From the NCBI GenBank assembly GCA_004557975.1, contig SFEV01000062.1:1-18596 (forward strand): a stretch of DNA of 18,596 nt, written 5' to 3'. Of this stretch, positions 1 through 7,116 are shown piece after piece. Source of the DNA: Lachnospiraceae bacterium (GTDB lineage Bacteria > Bacillota > Clostridia > Lachnospirales > Lachnospiraceae). The position numbers were made by a program, and so were the translations under genes. Position 1 is the stretch's first letter. Every line of letters begins with the position of its first letter. The notes beneath the pieces were generated by a model. It was not told where the DNA came from. It was given only the letters and a program-made list of their open reading frames with translations, and ran no database searches.

Positions 1-7
1 TCTGATA

Positions 8-76
8 AACTGCGGAGCAGTTATTCGGTTATGAGCAAGTAGCGAAGCGGATTGCGAATATCCGCTTGACCCGAAT
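8..76 (+). other. Hairpin-rich non-coding stretch at left edge
   Basis: Three perfect inverted repeats are nested here: AACTGC/GCAGTT (8-13 and 17-22), ATTCGG/CCGAAT (23-28 and 71-76), and inside the latter AAGCGGAT/ATCCGCTT (45-52 and 60-67). No reading frame with a ribosome binding site covers them. This could be the 3' end of a structured RNA or the terminator region of a gene outside the window. No T-run follows, so a terminator is not supported. Function unknown. Confidence 0.3.
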
Positions 77-234
77 CAGGTAAGCTGCGTTTCTTTGCTG
101 ACTGCTATTCTACCATGATGCAAAAGTTATGGCAAGCCGGCTGTCAGGGAAGACAGTGTCCCTGCTGAACATTTCTGTTCAACCGACTGTTTTATACAAT
201 ACGCATCTATGATCCACGGCGATGGAAATTTTTG

Positions 235-263
235 TTCTCATTCCGGTTTTTTTGTGCTATGAT
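235..263 (+). promoter_or_regulatory. Putative promoter of the DUF554 gene
   Basis: A -35 like TTCTCA (235-240) and a -10 TATGAT (258-263) are separated by exactly 17 bp. They lie about 70 bp upstream of the DUF554 start codon. The -10 is good and the -35 weak (4 of 6 consensus bases), so this is a moderate call. Confidence 0.4.
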
Positions 264-334
264 GGGAACTGCTGAAATTTACCTGTTTCATACAGAAGAC
301 GGTATGGCATGTCAGTATATACGGAGGAAAAACA

Positions 335-1060
335 ATGTTTGGTATGGGAACCATCATAAATGTAATCGGAATTATTCTGGGAGGTTTTGCGGGACATTTC
401 TTTGGAAAGCTGCTCTCAGAGCATTGTCAGGACGGACTGACCAGAGCCTGCGGAATCAGCGTCCTTTTCATCGGCATCGCGGGCGCCATGGAGGGAATGC
501 TGTCCATAGAAGGCGGCTCCCTTTCCGGAGGGAAATCCATGTTCGTCGTCGCCTGCCTCGCACCGGGAGCGCTGATCGGGGAAATGCTCAATATCGAAGG
601 CGGATTTGAGCGGTTCGGAAGCTGGCTGAAGATAAAGACAGGAAATGCAAAGGATAAGTATTTTGTGGACGGCTTTGTGACTGCCTCACTGACCGTCTGC
701 ATCGGTGCCATGGCTGTTGTAGGCTCGATCCAGGACGGTATCTCGGGAGATTACTCCATTCTTGCCACAAAGGCAGTGCTCGACCTGGTGATTATCATGG
801 TAATGACCTGCTCCCTCGGCAAGGGATGTATTTTTTCAGCCATTCCCGTCGGAATCTTCCAGGGCTGCATTACACTTCTGGCAAGGCTTCTGAAACCAAT
901 CATGACAGACGCTGCTCTGGCAGGTATTTCTCTCATCGGTTCTATCCTGATCTTCTGTGTAGGAGTAAATCTCGTCTGGGGCAAAAAGGTGCGCGTGGCA
1001 AATCTGTTGCCCGCGCTGATCCTGGCCGTTATGATTGCACTTCTGCCGGTCAGTATATAG
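335..1060 (+). CDS. DUF554 family integral membrane protein (YqgA/YdfK type)
   Basis: 241-residue hydrophobic protein recognised as the DUF554 family, whose biochemical role is unknown. It opens with MFGMGTIINVIGIILGGFAG, a typical first membrane helix of the family. At least five further hydrophobic segments follow, around residues 39-55, 68-85, 112-128, 145-165 and 190-240, with glycine-rich turns such as GAMEGM and SIQDGISGDYS between them. It should sit in the cytoplasmic membrane. The ATG at 335 is supported by a GGAGG nine bases upstream; longer frames have no such site. Its stop codon lies inside the 3' end of thiD on the opposite strand, an 11-bp tail-to-tail overlap, so the two transcripts must be partly complementary. 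It has no evident functional link with the thiamine operon. Length is normal for the family. Confidence 0.85.
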   Translation: MFGMGTIINVIGIILGGFAGHFFGKLLSEHCQDGLTRACGISVLFIGIAGAMEGMLSIEGGSLSGGKSMFVVACLAPGALIGEMLNIEGGFERFGSWLKIKTGNAKDKYFVDGFVTASLTVCIGAMAVVGSIQDGISGDYSILATKAVLDLVIIMVMTCSLGKGCIFSAIPVGIFQGCITLLARLLKPIMTDAALAGISLIGSILIFCVGVNLVWGKKVRVANLLPALILAVMIALLPVSI

Positions 1061-1844
1061 TTCCCTGCAGTGCAAATCCGTGATCCAGAGGACCGCTGCC
1101 CTTACCCAGATCCAGCATGGCAGCCAGCGCACCGGAAATATACTCTTTTGCGCGCGATACTGCCTCTGTCAGGTCACAGCCTTTCGCCAGATTGGCAGCG
1201 ATGGCACTGGAGAGAGTACAGCCGGTTCCATGAGTGTTCGGGTTATCGATCCTTTTCCCCTCGAACCAGCAAAAAGAACCGTTCCGGTACAAAAGGTCGC
1301 TGGCATCGTTCAGATTGTGCCCGCCCTTGCAAAGCACAGCGCACCCGTACGTGTCGCTGATTTTCTCTGCCGCTGCTGCCATGTCTTCTCTGCTTTCGAT
1401 CTTCATTCCGGACAGAATCTCAGCTTCCGGAATATTGGGAGTAACGACGGAGGCCAGAGGCAGCAACTCTTTTTTCAGTACATCCACCGCGTTCTCATCG
1501 ATCAGTCTCGATCCACTGGTCGCAACCATCACCGGATCGACAACTATGTTTTCTGCCCCATAATCTCTGAGGCTGCGGGCAATCACTGTAATCAGGCCTG
1601 CCGATGACACCATTCCTGTCTTGACGGCATCCGGACGGATATCTGTAAAGACGGCATCGATCTGCTGCTGCAGAAACTGCGGTGTCACCTCCATAATTCC
1701 CGTCACTCCCGTCGTATTCTGTGCTGTCAGTGCCGTCACTGCGCTCATGGCATAGACACCGTTCATAATCATGGTCTTTATATCGGCCTGAATACCGGCC
1801 CCTCCGCTGGAATCACTTCCGGCAATTGTAAGTGCTGTTTTCAT
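1050..1844 (-). CDS. thiD: Hydroxymethylpyrimidine/phosphomethylpyrimidine kinase ThiD
   Basis: ThiD phosphorylates HMP to HMP-P and then to HMP-PP, the pyrimidine donor used by ThiE. It is a cytoplasmic ribokinase-family enzyme of 264 residues, normal length. Visible family marks are the N-terminal GSDSSGGAGIQAD (9-21) that binds HMP, KTGM (75-78), VVDPVM (101-106) and the anion-hole/catalytic motif HGTGC (205-209) whose cysteine and glycines define the active site. The start is an ATG that overlaps the thiE stop in an ATGA arrangement, with a GGAGG seven bases upstream inside thiE, so translation is probably coupled. It is the last gene of the riboswitch-controlled operon. Because the kinase also accepts free HMP it gives the operon a salvage entry point. 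Its 3' end overlaps the convergent DUF554 gene by 11 bp. Confidence 0.95.
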   Translation of the reverse strand: MKTALTIAGSDSSGGAGIQADIKTMIMNGVYAMSAVTALTAQNTTGVTGIMEVTPQFLQQQIDAVFTDIRPDAVKTGMVSSAGLITVIARSLRDYGAENIVVDPVMVATSGSRLIDENAVDVLKKELLPLASVVTPNIPEAEILSGMKIESREDMAAAAEKISDTYGCAVLCKGGHNLNDASDLLYRNGSFCWFEGKRIDNPNTHGTGCTLSSAIAANLAKGCDLTEAVSRAKEYISGALAAMLDLGKGSGPLDHGFALQGTIY

Positions 1845-2533
1845 TCTGATCCTCCATCTGCTGTATTTCTGAATTCACTGCATGATTTCATATCTGCCGC
1901 TGTGAGCCTCCGGGCCGCTGCTTTCAGTGCCGCTGCCGCTGCCCGGATATCGTCAGCCCCGAAGATAGCAGAAACGACGGCAATGCCTGACATGCCGCCT
2001 CCTGCGATTTCTTCTGCATTATCCAGACTGATTCCTCCGATGGCAACCGACGGTATGGATACGGAGGTACAGATTTCATGGAGTTTTTCTGTCGTGATGC
2101 GGATTGCATTCTTTTTGGTCGGTGACGGAAATACGGCTCCCACACCGAGATAATCTGCACCTTCTGTCTCAGCTTTTTTTGCCTGCTCCACCGTCTTTGC
2201 TGTCGCCCCGATGATGAAATCATCTCCGACCCGTCTGCGGATCTCTGCCACCGGGCAGTCCTCAATTCCTACATGCACGCCATCCGCCCCGGATTTTATC
2301 GCCACATCCACCCGGTCGTTGATGATCAGAGGAACGGAATATCTTCGGCAGAGGGCCTTTACCTCCAGTGCTTCCTCAATAAAGGCATCATCATCGAGAT
2401 TTTTCTCCCGAAGCTGTACACAGGTAACTCCGCCCTTCAATGCCTCCTCAATCTGCTCCGCCAGCGTCTGCCTGCCCGTCCAGAAACGGTCAGTCACAGC
2501 GTAAAGCAGTAAATTTTCTCGTTTCAGTCTCAT
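1841..2533 (-). CDS. thiE: Thiamine-phosphate synthase ThiE
   Basis: ThiE condenses HMP-PP with the thiazole phosphate to give thiamine phosphate and pyrophosphate. The 230-residue protein is a TIM barrel with the family hallmarks: YAVTDR (11-16), QLREK (40-44), INDRVDVA (71-78), GVHVG (85-89), a GAVFPSPTK segment for the phosphate and pyrophosphate, and AIGGIS near the C-terminus. The usual glutamine of the HVGQ.D motif is an isoleucine here (HVGIED), and the customary STHT-like segment reads ATAKT, so the pyrimidine pocket is slightly divergent. A tail of about 20 residues after the barrel is non-conserved. The ATG at 2533 has an AAAGGA eight bases upstream and follows the tenI stop by three bases. 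Next to a true TenI, this is the better candidate for the synthase. Confidence 0.93.
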   Translation of the reverse strand: MRLKRENLLLYAVTDRFWTGRQTLAEQIEEALKGGVTCVQLREKNLDDDAFIEEALEVKALCRRYSVPLIINDRVDVAIKSGADGVHVGIEDCPVAEIRRRVGDDFIIGATAKTVEQAKKAETEGADYLGVGAVFPSPTKKNAIRITTEKLHEICTSVSIPSVAIGGISLDNAEEIAGGGMSGIAVVSAIFGADDIRAAAAALKAAARRLTAADMKSCSEFRNTADGGSE

Positions 2534-2536
2534 ATT

Positions 2537-3283
2537 TTATATCCTTTCTCCAGCCCCTGTTTCTGCACAGAGAGTATGGGCTCCGCAAAACGCTTCCAGG
2601 TATCCGGCAACATCTTCGCACTGCATCAGCCCGCTCATAATGCATGCACCGCGTGCCCCTGCTCTACGCACCTCACTGATATTCTGCGGAGATATTCCTC
2701 CTATCCCATACACCGGAACTGCCACACATTCACAGACCCTTTGAAGAAATTCAGTGCCGCGTGCAGGCACACCGCGCTTGCAGTCTGTGAGGAAAATATG
2801 TCCTGCAGTCAGATACGTGCAGCCAAGCTGTTCCGCCTCCTTCGCCTCCTCCGGTGAATGACACGATGCACCGATTGTCCGGAATCGGCTTTTTTCCGCT
2901 TTTGTCATGCTTCGGAGTATGGGAAGAGGAAGGTGAATTGCCTCCGCTTCCAGTACAGTCGCTGCATGCACAAAACTGTGCAGAATACAGGGAACGCGGT
3001 TTTTTCTGCATATTTCCATCACCGACGATGCAAGCTGTTCATACTGCGCCTCTGACAGGTCCTTTTCACGGAGAATGATTCCGGCCGGATGGCAGGCGGC
3101 AATCTTTTCGATCTGCTTCAGAAAAGGTTCCCGGCACAGCAGACGATTCGTCACACACAAAATGTCAGATGCATCTGACGGATTTTCAGAATCCGGGCCG
3201 GCCGGCCCGGGTCTCAGGCCGGACATTTCCGGGCACAGGCTTTCATGCACAGAATTACACTTTTCAGACATACAGATAATCAT
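2537..3283 (-). CDS. tenI: Thiazole tautomerase TenI (ThiE-like)
   Basis: A ThiE/TenI superfamily barrel of 248 residues. The segment AGHIFLTDCKRGVPARG (160-176) matches the TenI signature, and H162 corresponds to the catalytic histidine of Bacillus TenI. That enzyme aromatises the thiazole tautomer made by ThiG; it does not make thiamine phosphate. The C-terminal GIGGISPQN phosphate loop is present. Unusually, about 38 residues precede the first barrel strand (ILCVTNR): a Cys-, Pro- and Gly-rich stretch not expected in TenI. The start is uncertain. ATG 3283 overlaps thiH by 20 bp, and ATG 3271 and ATG 3226 are in frame; none has a good ribosome binding site, which suggests translational coupling to thiH. 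Many annotation systems would label it a second thiamine-phosphate synthase. Confidence 0.82.
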   Translation of the reverse strand: MIICMSEKCNSVHESLCPEMSGLRPGPAGPDSENPSDASDILCVTNRLLCREPFLKQIEKIAACHPAGIILREKDLSEAQYEQLASSVMEICRKNRVPCILHSFVHAATVLEAEAIHLPLPILRSMTKAEKSRFRTIGASCHSPEEAKEAEQLGCTYLTAGHIFLTDCKRGVPARGTEFLQRVCECVAVPVYGIGGISPQNISEVRRAGARGACIMSGLMQCEDVAGYLEAFCGAHTLCAETGAGERI

Positions 3284-4517
3284 TCAGAACAGGCTGCAGT
3301 CCCTCTTCGGTAATATCCTGATACATCCGCTCAAAGCTGCGGCTGTCGTTGATTTCAAACTGCTCGTCTCCTGCTGCCTCCTCTGACTCCTTTCCGCTGT
3401 ACTTACTTTCATGATCTCCGATTCCGGTGGAAACACCAGCCGATACTTTGGTGGCTGCTATTTTCACGATGCCGTTGCGGAACTGTGCACTCTCGCGGGA
3501 GGAAACTGTAATTCCGGCAAAGGGCAGAAAAATACGGTATGCGCAGATGATCTGGCAGAGCTGTTTTTCTCCCACATCAAGCGGATTGATCTTGTCGTTG
3601 TTGATAATCGGACGAAGGCGCGGACAGGACAGTGACATTTCCGCCCACGGATACTTTCTCTGCAGGTAATATACGTGAAGTGCCGTGGCAAGGGCATCCT
3701 TTCTGAAATCAGACAGACCAAGCAGGGCTGAGAATGCAACGCCGCGCATGCCTCCCATCAGCGCCCGCTCCTGGGCATCAAAGCGGTACGGCCACACGCG
3801 CTTGTGACCTGCCAGATGCAGCGTCTCATACTTGTCTGTATCGTACGTCTCCTGGAATACCGTCACATAATCGGCACCGCATTCACGAAGATATCGATAT
3901 TCATCGGTATTGACCGGATATATTTCCAGACCTACCATGCGGAAGTATTTCCTGGCCAGCCTGCAGGCCTCTCCGATATACGTCACATCACTTTTCGCAC
4001 GGCTCTCTCCCGTCAGGATCAGAATCTCCTCCATACCGCTGTCCGCAATAATTTTCATCTCATGTTCGATCTGCTCCGCAGACAGCTTCATGCGGTTGAT
4101 ATGATTGTAGCAGTTAAATCCGCAGTAAACGCAGTAATTTTCACAGTAATTGGCAATATACAGCGGAGTAAACAGATATACGGTATTTCCGAAATGCTTT
4201 CTCGTCTCGATCCGCGCCCGCTGCGCCATCTGCTCAAGAAACGGTTCCGCTGCCGGCGAAAGCAGCGCCTTCAGATCCTCCACGGAACACGTTTCATGCT
4301 CCAGGGCAGCGCGCACATCCCTTGCTGTATATCTGGAATAATCATACGCGTGCATCTGAGACATAACCTTTTCACAGACATCAGACTGAATCTGCTCCAT
4401 TCCCGGAAGATATTCCATGTGATTTTTCCGCGAGGACGGATCATTTTCCAGACGATGCTTTCTGGCAAGCGCCTCCGAAGACAGATATTCCGAATCTACA
4501 AAAAACTGATTTTCCAT
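3264..4517 (-). CDS. thiH: 2-iminoacetate synthase ThiH (radical SAM)
   Basis: ThiH is the anaerobic, radical-SAM route to dehydroglycine (2-iminoacetate) from tyrosine, the C-N unit for ThiG; aerobes use the oxidase ThiO instead. The radical-SAM cluster motif is clear at C125-x3-C129-x2-C132 (NYCENYCVYCGF). LTGES follows as the SAM-binding glycine motif, and the MEMSLSCPRLRP-type region is present near residue 290 as AEMSLSCPRLRPI. At 417 residues it is longer than the E. coli protein, mostly because of a charged insertion (around 365-385, rich in Glu/Lys/Ser) near the C-terminus. I chose ATG 4517 over the GTG at 4526 because AGAGGTG lies six bases upstream. It follows thiG by 12 bp. Its presence agrees with an obligately anaerobic host. 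Confidence 0.94.
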   Translation of the reverse strand: MENQFFVDSEYLSSEALARKHRLENDPSSRKNHMEYLPGMEQIQSDVCEKVMSQMHAYDYSRYTARDVRAALEHETCSVEDLKALLSPAAEPFLEQMAQRARIETRKHFGNTVYLFTPLYIANYCENYCVYCGFNCYNHINRMKLSAEQIEHEMKIIADSGMEEILILTGESRAKSDVTYIGEACRLARKYFRMVGLEIYPVNTDEYRYLRECGADYVTVFQETYDTDKYETLHLAGHKRVWPYRFDAQERALMGGMRGVAFSALLGLSDFRKDALATALHVYYLQRKYPWAEMSLSCPRLRPIINNDKINPLDVGEKQLCQIICAYRIFLPFAGITVSSRESAQFRNGIVKIAATKVSAGVSTGIGDHESKYSGKESEEAAGDEQFEINDSRSFERMYQDITEEGLQPVLNDYLYV

Positions 4518-4529
4518 TTTCTTCACCTC

Positions 4530-5303
4530 TTAATCACGCAGGAAGCCGGTCAGCGGGTCAGATGCAGATGCGCCTCTCACAAGGACTCTGCCAAGGCCGG
4601 ACAGATATGCCTTGCGTCCTGCCTCAATGGCCTGACGGAATGCCGATGCCATCATAGGAAGATCGCCAGCCGTTGCCAGAGCCGTGTTTGCCATAATCGC
4701 AGCAGCTCCCATCTCCATCGCCTCGCACGCCTGAGAGGGCCTGCCGATTCCGGCATCCACAATAACCGGCACATCAATCTCATCGATCAGAATCTGGATA
4801 AACTCGCGGGTGGCCAGTCCTTTGTTGGAGCCAATCGGTGAAGCAAGCGGCATTACCGTAGCCGCACCTGCGTTCACCAGATCACGTGCCACGTTCAGAT
4901 CCGGATACATATACGGCATAACGACGAAACCTTCCTTTGCCAGAATTTCCGTCGCCCTGATGGTCTCCTCATTGTCCGGAAGCAGATATTTGGAATCGCG
5001 CATAATTTCAATTTTAACGAAATTGCCGCAGCCAAGCTCTCTTGCAAGTCGTGCAATCCGCACCGCCTCCTCAGCATTGCGGGCACCGGAGGTGTTGGGC
5101 AGCAGCGTCACTCCCTCCGGAATATAATCGAGAATATTTTCATGCTCCTTTGTGTTCGCACGGCGCACCGCCAGCGTAATAATCTGCGCTCCGGCATCCC
5201 TTACCGCCGCCTCAATCAGGCTCAGGGAATACTTTCCTGAGCCGAGAATAAATCTGGAGGTAAACTCATGGCCTCCGATAATCAGTTTGTCATCTGTCTG
5301 CAT
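4530..5303 (-). CDS. thiG: Thiazole synthase ThiG
   Basis: ThiG combines deoxyxylulose phosphate, dehydroglycine and the ThiS thiocarboxylate into the thiazole phosphate carboxylate. It is a 257-residue TIM barrel of normal length. The Schiff-base lysine is K97 in NFVKIEI. Other family blocks are FILGSGKY near the N-terminus, TLLPNTSGARNAEEAV, the PLASPIGSNKG loop and the C-terminal VDAGIGRPSQACEAMEMG. The start is the ATG at 5303, which has a GAAAGGA about nine bases upstream; an upstream in-frame ATG at 5327 lacks one. It sits 47 bp after thiF and 12 bp before thiH. ThiG and ThiH form a complex in bacteria, in line with their adjacency. Confidence 0.96.
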   Translation of the reverse strand: MQTDDKLIIGGHEFTSRFILGSGKYSLSLIEAAVRDAGAQIITLAVRRANTKEHENILDYIPEGVTLLPNTSGARNAEEAVRIARLARELGCGNFVKIEIMRDSKYLLPDNEETIRATEILAKEGFVVMPYMYPDLNVARDLVNAGAATVMPLASPIGSNKGLATREFIQILIDEIDVPVIVDAGIGRPSQACEAMEMGAAAIMANTALATAGDLPMMASAFRQAIEAGRKAYLSGLGRVLVRGASASDPLTGFLRD

Positions 5304-5350
5304 ATGTATTCCTTCTTTCTTTATCATGTTGGGGGTAAAAGTCTTTGACC

Positions 5351-6016
5351 CTATGGCTCATATTCACCGCTCAGAATCCTCAGAACAGCATGTGCCTGAT
5401 GCGCCGCACAGACCATGACACGTGATGAAACGAGTCCTGTGCCGTCAGCCACATCACTGACACCGTCACCGCACAGATAAAAATGCTCTGTGATTCTCCT
5501 CGTTCTGATCAGATTGGCGGAGGCAAATCCAGCCATACCGGAAGCTGCAACAAGATATTTATCCGGCAGCTTTTCGAGAACCGTGTTGACAAGCAGTGCT
5601 TTCGCCTCTGCCCTGTCAAAGCATTCACAGATAATGTCAGCACTGCCCAGCAGTTCCTGAATATTTTCCTCTGTGACACAGATATGATGTGTCTCAAGCT
5701 CCACATATGGCGCCGCGGCAGCAAGGACAGCCGAAAGTGCATCCGTCTTGGGAATTCCAATCTGCGAAGCACCATACTGCTGGCGATGCAGATTCGTGAT
5801 GTCCACCGCATCAGAATCAATCAGGATCAGCTTTCCGATACCGGCACGGGCAAGAGAAACAGAGACGTTGGAGCCCAGCCCTCCCAGTCCGCAGACTGCA
5901 ACGACTGCATTGGAAAATTTCTTCTGTCTGTCTTCTCCGTGCCTTTCTGCAAGCGCATGAAGCATTTCTTCCCTCGTCGGAAGATTTTCCGGATTTCCCA
6001 GTCCGTCTTTTTTCAA
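5351..6016 (-). CDS. thiF: ThiS adenylyltransferase ThiF (short form)
   Basis: ThiF adenylates the C-terminal glycine of ThiS so that sulfur can be loaded. The protein has the E1-like nucleotide-binding fold: GLGGLGSN (43-50) and the DSDAVDITNLHRQ block (67-79) with the conserved Asp/Asn/Arg residues. It is the short clostridial form (about 221 residues). The paired CxxC zinc motifs of the E. coli protein are absent; only isolated cysteines remain (ICECFD, YLCGDG, MVCAAH). I place the start at the TTG at 6016, one base after the thiS stop, because GGGAGG lies eight bases upstream. The longer TTG start at 6034 overlaps thiS and has no such site. The Shine-Dalgarno sequence is formed by the thiS Gly codons, which ties ThiF synthesis to ThiS. 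Confidence 0.93.
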   Translation of the reverse strand: MKKDGLGNPENLPTREEMLHALAERHGEDRQKKFSNAVVAVCGLGGLGSNVSVSLARAGIGKLILIDSDAVDITNLHRQQYGASQIGIPKTDALSAVLAAAAPYVELETHHICVTEENIQELLGSADIICECFDRAEAKALLVNTVLEKLPDKYLVAASGMAGFASANLIRTRRITEHFYLCGDGVSDVADGTGLVSSRVMVCAAHQAHAVLRILSGEYEP

Positions 6017-6017
6017 C

Positions 6018-6212
6018 TCAACCGCCTCCCACAAAACTTACAACCTCAACAGTATCCCCGTCCTGCAGGACAGTTTCCCCATACGATGTCTTCGGTATAA
6101 TTTCTTCATTTAACTCCACAGCAATCCTTCTTGGATCATATTTCGTCATCTCCAGATATTCCAGAACAGTCTTTCCGGACACATCCTGGTCTTTTCCATT
6201 GATTTTTACCAT
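6018..6212 (-). CDS. thiS: Sulfur carrier protein ThiS
   Basis: ThiS is the ubiquitin-like sulfur carrier that delivers sulfur, as a C-terminal thiocarboxylate, to ThiG. The 64-residue product has the expected beta-grasp pattern: MVKINGKDQDV, then TVLEYLEM, RRIAVELNEEIIP, a GDTVEVVSF strand, and a Gly-Gly-Gly C-terminus where adenylation by ThiF occurs. The start is the ATG at 6212 with a perfect AGGAGG six bases upstream. An upstream in-frame start would add 20 residues not found in the family. It is the first gene of the operon, about 120 bp downstream of the riboswitch terminator. Confidence 0.96.
   Translation of the reverse strand: MVKINGKDQDVSGKTVLEYLEMTKYDPRRIAVELNEEIIPKTSYGETVLQDGDTVEVVSFVGGG
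6025..6030 (-). promoter_or_regulatory. thiF ribosome binding site inside thiS Gly codons
   Basis: On the - strand the last thiS codons read GTG GGA GGC GGT TGA. The GGGAGG within them lies eight bases before the TTG at 6016, which fixes the thiF start. The same bases encode the catalytic C-terminal glycines of ThiS and bind the ribosome for ThiF. Confidence 0.7.
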
Positions 6213-6247
6213 ATCATTCCTCCTGTTATCATGTAACACTTTTTTGC

Positions 6248-6270
6248 GCCAGATCAAAATATGATCCGGC
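6248..6270 (-). other. Stem-loop in the thiS 5' leader
   Basis: GCCGGATCA and TGATCTGGC (read on the - strand) can form a nine-pair stem with one G-U and a five-base loop. It lies about 35 bases before the thiS start and has no following T-run in the - direction, so it is not a terminator for the operon. It may protect or shape the leader RNA. Confidence 0.35.
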
Positions 6271-6329
6271 AATTTTTGCCGCTGAGCATAAAAAAATGTG
6301 CTGCTCGCACTCTCGCGAATTTACAGAAT

Positions 6330-6364
6330 AACAAAAACAGGAAGCTGCCGTTGAGGTAGCTTCC
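6330..6364 (-). terminator. Riboswitch expression-platform terminator
   Basis: On the - strand GGAAGCTACC-TCAAC-GGCAGCTTCC is a ten-position stem with one A-C mismatch, followed by TGTTTTTGTT. It lies between the TPP aptamer and thiS, so ligand binding most likely promotes premature termination here. The 5' strand of the aptamer (GGGGAGCT) can form seven pairs with the terminator 3' arm (AGCTTCC), a possible antiterminator. Confidence 0.8.
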
Positions 6365-6387
6365 CATTAATAATACGTATATTCTCG

Positions 6388-6472
6388 GTCTTCCCTACGT
6401 TGGCATTATCCAAATCAGGTTACGGGTCGAAAGTCACACCTTCCTCTCAGCCTGTCTACAAGCTCCCCACTG
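6388..6472 (-). promoter_or_regulatory. TPP riboswitch (thi box)
   Basis: Read on the - strand, the sequence has all conserved parts of the thiamine-pyrophosphate riboswitch in order: GGGGAGC, a short variable stem, GGCTGAGAGG (pyrimidine-sensing arm), GACCCGTAACCTGAT, GGATAATGCCA and CGTAGGGAA. It sits in the leader of thiS between the promoter and an intrinsic terminator. High TPP should therefore switch off the whole thiS-thiD operon by transcription termination. Confidence 0.97.
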
Positions 6473-6488
6473 TTCAATTTTCCTGCCT

Positions 6489-6517
6489 ATTATACACCCG
6501 ATACGGAACAGGTGCAA
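6489..6517 (-). promoter_or_regulatory. Promoter of the thiamine operon
   Basis: On the - strand TTGCAC (6517-6512) and a perfect TATAAT (6494-6489) are separated by 17 bp. Transcription would begin near 6482, a few bases before the aptamer, which fits a riboswitch leader. It overlaps nothing, lying just downstream of the GNAT stop codon. Confidence 0.85.
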
Positions 6518-6530
6518 GATTTTTCTTGTT

Positions 6531-7046
6531 TCAGTCATGATCCTGTATCTTTATAATACTGTAATTGTTCATTTCTTTCTTTTCCAGGACAAACCGCGGT
6601 CCCTCTTTTCCGATCCCGTCAGTCCGGAAGGACAATTTCTCCAGTACTCTCTTCGATGCAGAATTATCGGGAGCTGTCTCCGCTTCCACAAAATACACGT
6701 TCTCCTGTGTGAAAGCCCACTCAGTCAGCTTTCTGATGGCTTCGGTTGCGTACCCTTTTCCACAGAAGCCATCATAAATTCCATACCCAATTTCCACCCT
6801 ACAACATCTTGCAGGTCCTTTGAAACATGCGTCTCCCACAACCTGTCCGTTTTCCTTCAGACAGATTTTCCATGCAGTATACCAGAGCCACTGCCCGGGA
6901 TTCTCCAGGCATCCATCCAACATCTCCTGATACGCCTGTTTGAGCTCCATATCAGAAGTCGCTGCAATCATCTGCCGCAGTTCCTCCTCCAATGCGGGTG
7001 AAATCAGTAGCCTCTTTGTCTTTAATTTTATCTCTGTCTTTACCAT
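6531..7046 (-). CDS. GNAT family N-acetyltransferase (RimJ/RimL type)
   Basis: A 171-residue protein with the acetyl-CoA fold of the RimJ/RimL group. It has an opening strand of the type LKTKRLLISPA, a central EIGYGIYDGF strand, the acetyl-CoA pyrophosphate loop CGKGYATEAI (95-104), and the ETAPDNSASKRVLEKLSF block in which the conserved Asn-Ser and Lys-Arg-Val-Leu residues are typical. The substrate cannot be read from sequence; members acetylate ribosomal protein N-termini, antibiotics or small amines. The ATG has a GGAGG six bases upstream. The gene precedes the thi promoter on the same strand with no clear terminator between them, so some read-through into the riboswitch leader is possible. 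Length is normal. Confidence 0.82.
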   Translation of the reverse strand: MVKTEIKLKTKRLLISPALEEELRQMIAATSDMELKQAYQEMLDGCLENPGQWLWYTAWKICLKENGQVVGDACFKGPARCCRVEIGYGIYDGFCGKGYATEAIRKLTEWAFTQENVYFVEAETAPDNSASKRVLEKLSFRTDGIGKEGPRFVLEKKEMNNYSIIKIQDHD

Positions 7047-7116
7047 TTTTCCTCCATATGTTTTCTTTCTTCTACTTTACCCGATTTTCCGGCAGATGCA
7101 TAGATGTTTTTGCATT

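Noticed and set aside
232..609. + strand open frame overlapping the start of the DUF554 gene
   Set aside because: Arg/His-rich out-of-frame shadow without ribosome site; the DUF554 frame explains the region.
3804..4841. Long + strand open frame (345 codons)
   Set aside because: It is antisense to thiH and thiG, which have full family motifs and ribosome binding sites; composition is that of a shadow frame.
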